Of a stretch of 22,029 nt of DNA, positions 8,558 through 15,669 are shown in pieces. Positions within the stretch are counted from its first letter, which is position 1; the number at the start of each line of letters is the position of its first letter. The stretch is from positions 1-22,029 of the forward strand of contig CAZGSG010000074.1 of the NCBI GenBank assembly GCA_964528095.1. Reading direction: 5' to 3'. The stretch comes from CAZGSG01 sp964528095. Lineage in GTDB: Bacteria > Bacteroidota > Bacteroidia > Chitinophagales > Chitinophagaceae. Both the position numbers and the translations under genes were made by a program. Below the pieces are notes generated by a model, which was not told the DNA's origin, searched no databases, and saw nothing but the letters and a program-made list of their open reading frames with translations.

Positions 8558-11206
8558 ATGGTCCCTGCTGCAATCTATAAAGAAATTTTTTCAAACAGTG
8601 AAGCAGCCATGCTGATCATTGCTCCCGATGCCCCCGTATATACTATGCTTGATGTGAACAACGCTTATCTGCGGGCTACTAATACAAAAAGGGAGGATAT
8701 TATCGGTAAATCTGTATTTGGTGTTTTTCCAGCCAATCCCACAGATAATATGTCAAAGAATATTGAGCGTACGATTTTCTCCTTTGAACAGGCGATCAGT
8801 AACAAAGTGCCGCATGTGATGAGCAATTATCGTTATGATATACCTATTCCGGGAACGGAGGATTTTGAAGAACGATATTGGACGACCAGTAATACACCCG
8901 TGCTCGATGAAAAAGGCGAAGTCATTTATTTTATTCATTCACCTGCCAATGTAACCGAGTTATATAAACTGGCTGAACGGGAGAGACAGGGAGTGGAAGC
9001 CCTTCATGTGCAGCAGCAATTGTTATATTCTATTTTCATGCAGGCCCCGGTGGGAATAGCCATTTTCAAGGGTAGTAATTACATAGTCGATCTGATCAAT
9101 CCTCCTTTATGCGAGATCTATGGGAAGACAATGGAAGAAATGATCGGCAGACCGGTCTTTGAAGTATTGTCACATGCCCGGGGATTAGGGTTTGAGGGTT
9201 TGTTGGATAAAGTAAGATTGACAGGCGAACCTTTTAAGGGAACAGAACTTCCTGCACCGCTGATGAGAAATGGCAAGCTCGAAACAGTATACCTGAATTT
9301 CGTTTACGAGCCGTTTAGGGAAAGTAATGGCACTATTACCGGTGTTATTGCCGTAGCTACTGAAGTAACTGAACAGGTAAATGCCAAAAAACAGATTGAA
9401 GAAGCGGAACAACGTGCCAGGCTGGCTGTCGATTCAGTCGGATTGGGGACGTTTGACCTCGACCTGGTTTCCGGTGAGATGATCACCTCTACGCAGTTTG
9501 CCAATAAGTTCGGGTTTAAGGATCCTGTAGCCCGGAACGAATATGTAAAAGTTTTTCATCCCAATGATCTTGGGATAAGAAAGGCCGCACATGAAGAAGC
9601 TATTCTTAGCGGACAGTTAATGTATGAAGCGCGTGTGATCTGGCCAGACAACTCTGTACACTGGGTAAGGATAGAAGGAAAAGTATATTATGATGGCACC
9701 AAAGCTGTTCGCATAATAGGGATACTTCTGGATATTACCGATCAGAATAAAGCAAAAGAAGAACAACGTAAACTAATTACGCTGGTTGACAATAGTGTAG
9801 ATCTCATGTCTATACTGAATATGAATGGAAAGAACAGTTATATCAACGATGCAGGGAGAAAAATGCTGGGTTTTGAAAATGAAGAACAGGTGATGAACAC
9901 TCCAATCTCATTATTACACGCGCCTGAACATTTTGAACTCGTGCAGAACGAAGTATTGCCATCTGTAATAAAAGAAGGGGAATGGTCGGGCACAATGCTG
10001 GTACGCCATCTAACAACAGGAGAAATATTCCCTGTGTTTAATAACTGCATCAGGATCGATGATCCCGCAACAGGTGATCCAATTGCAATAGGGGCGGTGA
10101 TGCGTGATCTGAGACCAGAGCTTAATGCGAAAAAAGCGTTGGCTGATAGTGAACAACTTTTGCGGAATATCACTACTGCTGCTCCAACAGCTTTATGGAT
10201 ATCTGATGAAGCGGGTGTGATCACATATGTCAACCAGACCTGGCTTGACTGGAGTGGGCTTTCTTTTGAAAAAAGCCTGGGAGCCGGTTGGCTGGCTGCT
10301 ATTCACCCCGATGACAGGGACAAGGCAGCCATAAAATTCATGAATGATCTGTTGACAAGGAACTTATATGAAGTAGAGTTGAGGCTCAACCATTCAGATG
10401 GTACTGTACACTGGTGTATCGTAAGTGGTCAGCCGCAATATCGTCATGACGGCAGTTTTTCGGGATATATCGGTGCCTGCGTTGATATTACAGAACAAAA
10501 ACTGCTGCAACAGCAAAAAGACGAATTTATCGGTATTGCCAGTCACGAATTGAAGACGCCGGTCACCAGCATAAAAGGATACACACAGGTACTTGAAAAG
10601 ATGTTCACCAAACGGGGTGATACAAACGAGGCGGCTATGATGAAAAAGATGGATGCGCAGATTAACCGTCTTACCAGTTTGATTGGCGATCTGCTGGACG
10701 TAACAAAGATCAACTCCGGTAAACTGCAGTTCAATGAAACGGAATTTGATTTTAATGAGATGGTAAAGGAACTGGTGGAAGATCTGCAACGCACAACGAA
10801 CAAACATACATTGCTGGAAAACTACAGTATTGCAGGAAAAGTGTATGGAGATAAAGAAAGGATAGGTCAGGTCATTACCAACCTGATTACAAATGCTATC
10901 AAGTATTCGCCGCACGCAGATAAGATAATCATACATACAAGTTTGAAAAATAATGAGGTGCAACTTTGTGTGCAGGATTTTGGAATAGGTATTCCAAAAG
11001 ATAAACTGGAAAAGGTTTTTGAACAGTTTTATCGTGTAAGCGGGGATATGCAGCATACATTTCCCGGATTGGGACTGGGATTATATATATCATCAGAGAT
11101 TATTAAACGGGTAGGAGGAAAAATATGGGTGACAAGTAACGAGGGCGAAGGCTCTACTTTTTGTTTTTCCCTGCCGATAGTGGCTGAGAGGGGAATACCG
11201 GGGTAA
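8558..11206 (+). CDS. Soluble multi-PAS hybrid-free sensor histidine kinase (five PAS domains)
   Basis: The frame opens at a TTG at 8537, but the ATG at 8558 directly precedes the first PAS domain and is preferred, giving 882 aa. In numbering from 8537: PAS-like modules at about 12-143, 160-281, 295-403, 412-527 and 537-655. The fifth has the classic WLAAIHPDDR and GYIGACVDITEQ motifs. HisKA follows with FIGIASHELKTPVTSIKGY and phospho-acceptor H670, then HATPase with N-box QVITNLITNAIKYSP (778-792), G1 DFGIGIP (814-820) and G2 GLGLGLY (844-850). No transmembrane segment is present, so it senses cytoplasmic or membrane-diffusible cues. All catalytic boxes look intact. The stand-alone receiver begins 44 bases downstream and is its likely phosphotransfer partner. 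Confidence 0.93.
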   Translation: MVPAAIYKEIFSNSEAAMLIIAPDAPVYTMLDVNNAYLRATNTKREDIIGKSVFGVFPANPTDNMSKNIERTIFSFEQAISNKVPHVMSNYRYDIPIPGTEDFEERYWTTSNTPVLDEKGEVIYFIHSPANVTELYKLAERERQGVEALHVQQQLLYSIFMQAPVGIAIFKGSNYIVDLINPPLCEIYGKTMEEMIGRPVFEVLSHARGLGFEGLLDKVRLTGEPFKGTELPAPLMRNGKLETVYLNFVYEPFRESNGTITGVIAVATEVTEQVNAKKQIEEAEQRARLAVDSVGLGTFDLDLVSGEMITSTQFANKFGFKDPVARNEYVKVFHPNDLGIRKAAHEEAILSGQLMYEARVIWPDNSVHWVRIEGKVYYDGTKAVRIIGILLDITDQNKAKEEQRKLITLVDNSVDLMSILNMNGKNSYINDAGRKMLGFENEEQVMNTPISLLHAPEHFELVQNEVLPSVIKEGEWSGTMLVRHLTTGEIFPVFNNCIRIDDPATGDPIAIGAVMRDLRPELNAKKALADSEQLLRNITTAAPTALWISDEAGVITYVNQTWLDWSGLSFEKSLGAGWLAAIHPDDRDKAAIKFMNDLLTRNLYEVELRLNHSDGTVHWCIVSGQPQYRHDGSFSGYIGACVDITEQKLLQQQKDEFIGIASHELKTPVTSIKGYTQVLEKMFTKRGDTNEAAMMKKMDAQINRLTSLIGDLLDVTKINSGKLQFNETEFDFNEMVKELVEDLQRTTNKHTLLENYSIAGKVYGDKERIGQVITNLITNAIKYSPHADKIIIHTSLKNNEVQLCVQDFGIGIPKDKLEKVFEQFYRVSGDMQHTFPGLGLGLYISSEIIKRVGGKIWVTSNEGEGSTFCFSLPIVAERGIPG

Positions 11207-11250
11207 GCCAGGCAACGCCCGAAACCAATTACTGCAATGAAAATCTGGAA

Positions 11251-11616
11251 ATGAAAAAAGTAAAAAAAGTAATGATTGCGGATGATGATCCAGGTATCCT
11301 GGATGTAATAGGATTGATACTTGAAATGGAAGGCTATGAGGTAAGCAAGACGGTCAACGGAGCCACCCTGCTGGAAATGGAAACCGAACTTCCGGATCTG
11401 CTCTTGTTGGATATCTGGATGTCGGGGACTGATGGAAGAGATATCTGTAAAAAACTAAAGGAAAAGGAAAATACCAGTAAAATACCGATTGTCATGGTAT
11501 CCGCGAGTAAGGATATAGAAGGGTCTGCGATAGAAGCTGGTGCAGACGACTTTATCGCAAAGCCATTTGAAATGGAAGATCTGCTGGCGATAGTTCAAAA
11601 AAATATACTTAGCTAA
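11251..11616 (+). CDS. Single-domain response regulator (CheY-like receiver)
   Basis: A 121-aa protein consisting only of a receiver domain: acidic cluster D11-D13 in MIADDDPG, phospho-acceptor D54 in LLLDIWMSG, switch residue S84 in IVMVSASKD, and K104 in FIAKPFE. The ATG at 11251 is the only reasonable start, since an ATG 14 bases upstream is in another frame and runs quickly into a stop. No output domain is present, so it must act by protein contact or within a phosphorelay, as CheY or Spo0F do. It lies 44 bases after the five-PAS kinase and is probably co-transcribed with it. A short palindrome with GGAATAA/TTATTCC arms (11626-11640) lies in the 61-bp gap to the convergent next gene and may help end transcription. 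Confidence 0.93.
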   Translation: MKKVKKVMIADDDPGILDVIGLILEMEGYEVSKTVNGATLLEMETELPDLLLLDIWMSGTDGRDICKKLKEKENTSKIPIVMVSASKDIEGSAIEAGADDFIAKPFEMEDLLAIVQKNILS

Positions 11617-11677
11617 AATACATGGGGAATAATTTATTCCTTCAATGATACCTGCTACGAACTCATATAAATCCAGG

Positions 11678-12358
11678 TTATTTTTTGGAGAGGGAGATAA
11701 TTTCTTTTCCTTCCACGATCTTTCTTTTATCGTCCAGGCTTACGGCATTTATCATGGCCGTCCCAAGTTCTTTTAACGTACAAAAGCCGGCAGGAAAAAG
11801 GCTGCGCCCTATCGGGAAAAGCCACAAAATATAGCGGTAAATTTTTTTCGTATTCTTTAATCCTTTTGTAGGTTTGATAAAGCCCGGGCGAAATGCAAAT
11901 ACCTGCCTGAATGGTAACTTCATCAGATCATTTTCTGTTTTGCCTTTTACACGGGCCCATGAAGAGTTTCCCTTTTCGCTGCTGTCTGTACTTGCTCCGG
12001 AGATATAACTAAAACTCATCCCGGGATTGAGTTTACACAATGTTTCGGCCACTTGCATGGTAAGTGTGTAAGTCATTTTATAATACTCATCTTTGTTCAT
12101 ACCAACCGATGAAACGCCCAGGCAAAAAAAACAGGCATTATAGCCGGTCAGTCTGTCTTCTATTGCTGAGAAATTAAAAAAATCGGCATGGATGATCTCT
12201 GTTAATTTAGGATTAATAACACCACACGACTTTCTATTTATGACCAGCACCGCCTCCACGGTTGGATGTTGCAGGCATTCATGTAATACGCCTTCACCTA
12301 CCATGCCGGTGGTTCCGGTAATGATCACTCTTATTTTTTCAGATAAATGGTTAGTCAT
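11678..12358 (-). CDS. NAD(P)-binding epimerase-like / atypical SDR oxidoreductase
   Basis: A 226-aa Rossmann protein. The dinucleotide-binding loop is IITGTTGMVGEGVL (12-25, GxxGxxG), followed by a strand ending VLVINRKS and the segment FFCLGVSSVG (77-86). In the position of the usual SDR YxxxK is WARVKGKTE (134-142): the tyrosine is a tryptophan but the lysine context matches atypical SDRs of the TIP30/HTATIP2 kind (xVKGxxE). The later FAFRPGFI (154-161) is also family-typical. It probably binds NADP(H); substrate unknown, and the Tyr replacement leaves catalytic activity uncertain. It is convergent with the single-domain receiver and shows no clear operon partner; the Cys-rich gene upstream lies more than 200 bp away. 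Confidence 0.83.
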   Translation of the reverse strand: MTNHLSEKIRVIITGTTGMVGEGVLHECLQHPTVEAVLVINRKSCGVINPKLTEIIHADFFNFSAIEDRLTGYNACFFCLGVSSVGMNKDEYYKMTYTLTMQVAETLCKLNPGMSFSYISGASTDSSEKGNSSWARVKGKTENDLMKLPFRQVFAFRPGFIKPTKGLKNTKKIYRYILWLFPIGRSLFPAGFCTLKELGTAMINAVSLDDKRKIVEGKEIISLSKK

Positions 12359-12576
12359 TCATAAAAATTTGATCAACTTGTCCAAATCGACGATACCGGC
12401 TAAACACTGTTGATTGCATATTGCGGTGAAAATAAATTAAAAAATAGAAAAGAGCGTTGTTCCTGCCGGTCATAATACCAAAAGCGGTCATCAGCCGGTT
12501 AGGAATAAGCCTGCCCTGATAAGCGGCTGCCATACAGCGGCTGAAAATAGTTCATTTTCCACGCTAGCATTATCTG

Positions 12577-12915
12577 TCAGGCAGCCATTTGCATGCATTC
12601 TTCCGCGCATTTGCGACAGGCTTCCGCGCATTCCCTGCAATGTTCCATGCCATGCGAAGCATGTTTTTCACATTCTGTAGCACACGCTTCACAGATCTCT
12701 GCACATTCTCTCAGGAGATGAAAAGCGTGTATTGATTCTCTTGCAACAAATGATGCGATCAATTGACAGATATCTGCGCAATCCCTGTCGAGTTTAATAC
12801 ATTTTGTAAGAGAATGAACATCTTTTTCATCCAGGCATGCAGTGGCGCAATGATTACAGGCTGCTGCACATTCGTTAAGCGCATTCAGTAATCCCATATT
12901 ATTGTCAGGTATCAT
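12577..12915 (-). CDS. Cys-rich four-helix-bundle copper-binding (Csp/DUF326-like) protein
   Basis: A 112-aa protein with 16 cysteines, placed mostly as CxxxC and CxxC pairs along amphipathic helices: C16, C20, C23, C27, C39, C46, C50, C71, C75, C78, C82, C93, C96, C100, C103 and C107. This matches the DUF326/YhjQ and Csp families, in which a four-helix bundle stores many Cu(I) ions through cysteines pointing into the core. There is no signal peptide, so it resembles the cytosolic Csp3 type. H35, H63 and H85-H92 could add ligands near the bundle opening. Cu(I) storage or buffering is the likely role by family; metal content is not shown by sequence. No copper pump or copper regulator is visible nearby, and the gene appears monocistronic. 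Confidence 0.88.
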   Translation of the reverse strand: MIPDNNMGLLNALNECAAACNHCATACLDEKDVHSLTKCIKLDRDCADICQLIASFVARESIHAFHLLRECAEICEACATECEKHASHGMEHCRECAEACRKCAEECMQMAA

Positions 12916-13176
12916 GAGGTTTTTTTTATATGAAGAATAGGTAATCAGAATCAGCTTTAGACCATCCGTTAATCAATATGATCATAAATTCTATGCCAGT
13001 ATAGTTACCTCTGCAGGATGGACACAAGGGCAAGACAAATCTGTTATTAGAGATGGATATGGGGATATTTTGAGACAACTGTGCAATACGATCCTTCGCA
13101 TGATCACAGACTGGCTTATCCAGGGGTTTCTTATACAGAAAGCAGGGTCAATGAACGGGTAAGTAAAATATGCCTT

Positions 13177-13683
13177 TTACCTGCATAATTCCCCGATCAG
13201 TTTATCATGTTGTGGATATTGTCGTGACAGCTTTTCTTTTTCCGCCATTTCAAAATCTGCAAAATCAAAACCCGGGGATACAGTGCAGCCTACCAACCCG
13301 TATTGGCCGCCACTCATAACGCGGGAAGCAAACCAGTTACCTGCTTTGATCATACAAAATAATGTTTGTCCTTGCGCGGGATCATTTCCGAGCAGGTGCT
13401 CTGTCATATTTCCGTTTGTTTCTATTTCATAAATGATCAATGGGTCGCCGCTATAAAAATGCCAGAGTTCGTCCGATTTTATACGGTGAAAAGCAGAGAA
13501 CTGTCCTTTTTCCAGTAGGAAATAGATATGAGTGCAGGCAGGTCGATTGCCATTAAATGATGAAGGGAGCAAAGCCTGCTCTAACTGTAATGCTGACCGG
13601 TAAGCCTCGCTATACCAACCGCCTTCTATATGAAATTGCAATTTCAGTTGTGCTATCCAGAATTGTGCAGAGGGAAGGGCCAT
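13177..13683 (-). CDS. DUF985 family cupin
   Basis: A 168-aa cupin of the Cupin_5/DUF985 family. Signatures in order: HIEGGWYSEAYR (18-29), THIYFLLEKGQFSAFHRIKSDELWHFYSGDP (51-81, holding the metal-type His/Glu residues H66, E72 and H75), WFASRV (117-122) and YGLVGCTVSPGFDFADFEMA (128-147). Length and motif order are typical. The family is structurally a small beta-barrel; its reaction is not established. The start codon overlaps the stop of the upstream HU-fold gene by one base (TGATG), so translation is coupled, and there is no separate ribosome binding site. The pairing with a DNA-binding-like membrane protein gives no clear functional hint. Confidence 0.9.
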   Translation of the reverse strand: MALPSAQFWIAQLKLQFHIEGGWYSEAYRSALQLEQALLPSSFNGNRPACTHIYFLLEKGQFSAFHRIKSDELWHFYSGDPLIIYEIETNGNMTEHLLGNDPAQGQTLFCMIKAGNWFASRVMSGGQYGLVGCTVSPGFDFADFEMAEKEKLSRQYPQHDKLIGELCR

Positions 13684-14657
13684 CAGTTTTGATGCTCAAT
13701 ATAAACCTTTCTTCCTGTCATTACAGTCAGCGAATCAAGTATACGGGTCGTATCCGCATTCAGTGCCGGCAGCAGTAAGTATAGTTTATACTGTAGAGAA
13801 TCCTGTGTTTCCAGTTTCACCGCCCATTGATTGGTGCGAAGTTGATTATAACGCTGAAAAGCTCTTTTACTCTGGGCTATTTCAAGAATATATTTATAAT
13901 TATCAGGCGATGTTATGGTCGGTTGACTTTGTTCAACTGGTTTTTCAGCAGGAATAGTATCTGCCTTGTTTTCCTGGATCTTTTTTATTTCGTTGGAATC
14001 GCTCACCAGTATAGTTGCCGCTGGCTTGGGATCTTCCGGTACTGCTGTCATGATAGCAGGTGTTTTTTTCTTTGAGATAATATAACCACCCCAGACTGCC
14101 AGTCCAACACCACATATGAGCAATGCTGCAATTACAGGTTTTCGCCAGGCGGTAGTATTCTTGGGAGTGGTCAGGAATGACTCATAGTTTTTCCCGCCGC
14201 TTTTACCTGTCTCTTCCTGGTTGTTCCTGCCTGGATGCTCTGTTTGTGTAAACTCTTTCATCTTTTCGGATGCGATCGCTCCGGGAATGAAATCAAAACC
14301 CCCTGTTTTCAATTTTACGATGGTGCCAATGCCTTCGAAAGTAAAGGGCTTGCCAATATTCAGAAACTGCTGGACTAATAGTAGATGAGAATCTATATCC
14401 GAGGCCGCCAGGGCTTTCATTTTACCCGACTGTGCGGAAACAAATGCGATCAACTCAGCGGATTCTTTTTGCAGGGGATTATTGATGAAACTGATGCCTT
14501 CTATAATGTTGGACCGTTGTTTATTTCCTTCAGAGGATACAATAGCAGCCGGATCCAGGATAAAGGACCCGATGCCGGTTAGGTCGAGTCGCTTATTGGT
14601 ATATAGGTATTGGGCCAGTAAGGTTGTTATTTTCACAGCCTTTGGAATTATTTCCAC
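13683..14657 (-). CDS. HU-fold (CCDC81-like) and SPOR-like membrane protein
   Basis: A 324-aa protein with a GTG start at 14657. Two N-terminal units (about 8-75 and 80-125) resemble the tandem HU-like domains of Bacteroidota HU-CCDC81 proteins, each ending in a glycine-containing strand (LDLTGIGSFIL, FTFEGIGTIVKL). A low-complexity polar stretch (about 130-170), one transmembrane helix (about 174-194) and a Pro/Glu-rich periplasmic linker (about 200-250) follow. The C-terminal segment (253-321, from YKYILEIAQSKRAFQRYNQL to GRKVYIEHQ) looks like a degenerate SPOR-like fold. The order cytosolic HU, helix, periplasmic SPOR fits proteins proposed to link the chromosome or cytosol to septal peptidoglycan. 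That role is inferred from domain order. It is the first gene of a two-gene unit with the cupin and is divergent from the small membrane protein at 14722. Confidence 0.75.
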   Translation of the reverse strand: MEIIPKAVKITTLLAQYLYTNKRLDLTGIGSFILDPAAIVSSEGNKQRSNIIEGISFINNPLQKESAELIAFVSAQSGKMKALAASDIDSHLLLVQQFLNIGKPFTFEGIGTIVKLKTGGFDFIPGAIASEKMKEFTQTEHPGRNNQEETGKSGGKNYESFLTTPKNTTAWRKPVIAALLICGVGLAVWGGYIISKKKTPAIMTAVPEDPKPAATILVSDSNEIKKIQENKADTIPAEKPVEQSQPTITSPDNYKYILEIAQSKRAFQRYNQLRTNQWAVKLETQDSLQYKLYLLLPALNADTTRILDSLTVMTGRKVYIEHQN

Positions 14658-14706
14658 AATATATATATTTCAAACGGGTGATGCAATAGTAAAGGGCACT
14701 ATCTTT

Positions 14707-14714
14707 TATTTTTG
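14707..14714 (+). promoter_or_regulatory. Candidate -7 promoter element (TAnnTTTG) for the small membrane protein gene
   Basis: TATTTTTG matches the Bacteroidota -7 consensus TAnnTTTG exactly and ends 7 bases before the ATG at 14722. No good -33 TTG is seen at the expected spacing. If it is used, the transcript would have almost no 5' leader. Confidence 0.45.
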
Positions 14715-14721
14715 CAGTATT

Positions 14722-15036
14722 ATGTGGACAGAACAGGAAAAAAAATTCATAGACTACTGGGAAACGAATCGCCTGAAAAAGAAAAAAGTTTTCCGGCAAT
14801 TATCGGTAGGACTGCCTTTGTCCGTCGTATTTGTAATAGGTATTGCGCTTAATTTCTTTTCTGGCTGGTATAAAAGAGCCGATATGGAGATACGTTCCCA
14901 GTCCTCACTTGTACTACTGGTTGTGATAGCGGGGTTGCTTATTGTAGTATTCATGACCGTATTTTCCGCAAAACATAAATGGGATATGAACGAGCAGCAC
15001 TACCGGGAATTGCTGGCAAAGAAAGAAGAGCGTTGA
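14722..15036 (+). CDS. Small two-helix membrane protein
   Basis: The open frame extends upstream to 14482, but that part lies across the HU-fold gene on the other strand. The ATG at 14722 fits an intergenic start and the TAnnTTTG element just before it. The resulting 104-aa protein has a charged N-terminus (MWTEQEKKFIDYWETNRLKK), two transmembrane helices (about 27-48 and 62-82) and a charged C-terminus ending KKEER. Both termini should be cytoplasmic by the positive-inside rule. No family is recognised with confidence. It is followed after 77 bp by the FKBP lipoprotein gene on the same strand. Confidence 0.7.
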   Translation: MWTEQEKKFIDYWETNRLKKKKVFRQLSVGLPLSVVFVIGIALNFFSGWYKRADMEIRSQSSLVLLVVIAGLLIVVFMTVFSAKHKWDMNEQHYRELLAKKEER

Positions 15037-15113
15037 TTTTTTTGTATCCTTGCAGCGATTCAAGACAATGGGTTGTCTCTCAAAAGTATAATCTGACCTA
15101 AAAATTAATAGTA

Positions 15114-15584
15114 TTGAAAAAGATCGTGTTGTTATTCGCCCAGGTTGGTGTAGCATTTTTAAATCCCTCTTGTGTAAAAGATAAAAGTTGTAGCCCTAAT
15201 CCCGTAGCCAATGAGGCTTCCCAGATCCAGGCTTATGCAACCGCCAAGGGTATTACTGCTACTGCGCATTCCAGCGGTATCTATTACCAGATTTTAAGCC
15301 CGGGTAGCGGCCCTACAGCTACCATCAATTCGAAAATAGTTATTACTTACAGAGGCGAATTGCTGAATGGTCAGATGTTCGATGAGCGCACTACAGGTAA
15401 CGATCCTGCATGGGCATTGGGTGATCTGATCGAAGGCTGGATCATCGGCATTCCTCTTGTAAAAGAGGGTGGACATATTAAGCTGATCATCCCGTCTGCA
15501 CTTGCTTATGGCTGCCAGGGCAGAGGCATCATCCCCGGCAACGCACCACTTTATTTTGATATCCAATTACTGGACGTACAATAG
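15114..15584 (+). CDS. FKBP-type peptidyl-prolyl isomerase lipoprotein
   Basis: Translation begins at a TTG (15114-15116), giving MKKIVLLFAQ. This is the only start that includes the whole lipoprotein signal; the lipobox-like FLNPSC puts the acylated Cys at C20. The FKBP domain occupies about 55-156: IVITYRGELLNGQMFDERT, LIEGWIIGIPLVKEGGHIKLIIPSALAYG, and PGNAPLYFDIQLLDV. Conserved active-site positions Y79, F89, D90, W109, Y132 and F148 are present or conservatively replaced. It would catalyse proline cis-trans isomerisation for envelope protein folding, anchored by lipid. Length is typical for a one-domain FKBP lipoprotein. A strong Rho-independent terminator follows 21 bases after the stop. 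Confidence 0.88.
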   Translation: MKKIVLLFAQVGVAFLNPSCVKDKSCSPNPVANEASQIQAYATAKGITATAHSSGIYYQILSPGSGPTATINSKIVITYRGELLNGQMFDERTTGNDPAWALGDLIEGWIIGIPLVKEGGHIKLIIPSALAYGCQGRGIIPGNAPLYFDIQLLDVQ

Positions 15585-15605
15585 TAACCAATACTGCCTG
15601 CGACA

Positions 15606-15638
15606 GCCTTGGGTCATTTAACTGGCTCAAGGCTTTTT
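15606..15638 (+). terminator. Rho-independent terminator after the FKBP gene
   Basis: The 10-bp stem pairs GCCTTGGGTC (15606-15615) with GGCTCAAGGC (15624-15633), with two G-T wobbles, around an 8-base loop, and is followed by five T (15634-15638). Confidence 0.85.
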
Positions 15639-15643
15639 AATTG

Positions 15644-15651
15644 TATTTTTG
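15644..15651 (+). promoter_or_regulatory. Candidate -7 promoter element for the serine dehydratase gene
   Basis: TATTTTTG, a perfect TAnnTTTG match, lies 5 bases after the T-run of the preceding terminator and 18 bases before the preferred start codon at 15670. No clear -33 TTG is seen. The last three bases of this element form the TTG that a longest-frame annotation would take as the start (15649), which argues for the internal start. Confidence 0.5.
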
Positions 15652-15669
15652 ATAGCAAATCCCCAGGCT

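Noticed and set aside
10394..11056. 220-codon open frame opposite the PAS kinase
   Set aside because: A shadow frame of the kinase HisKA/HATPase region, rich in unlikely residues and with no domain.
12351..12533. Minus-strand 60-codon frame overlapping the epimerase start
   Set aside because: No domain, and it covers the likely promoter region of the epimerase-like gene; probably chance.
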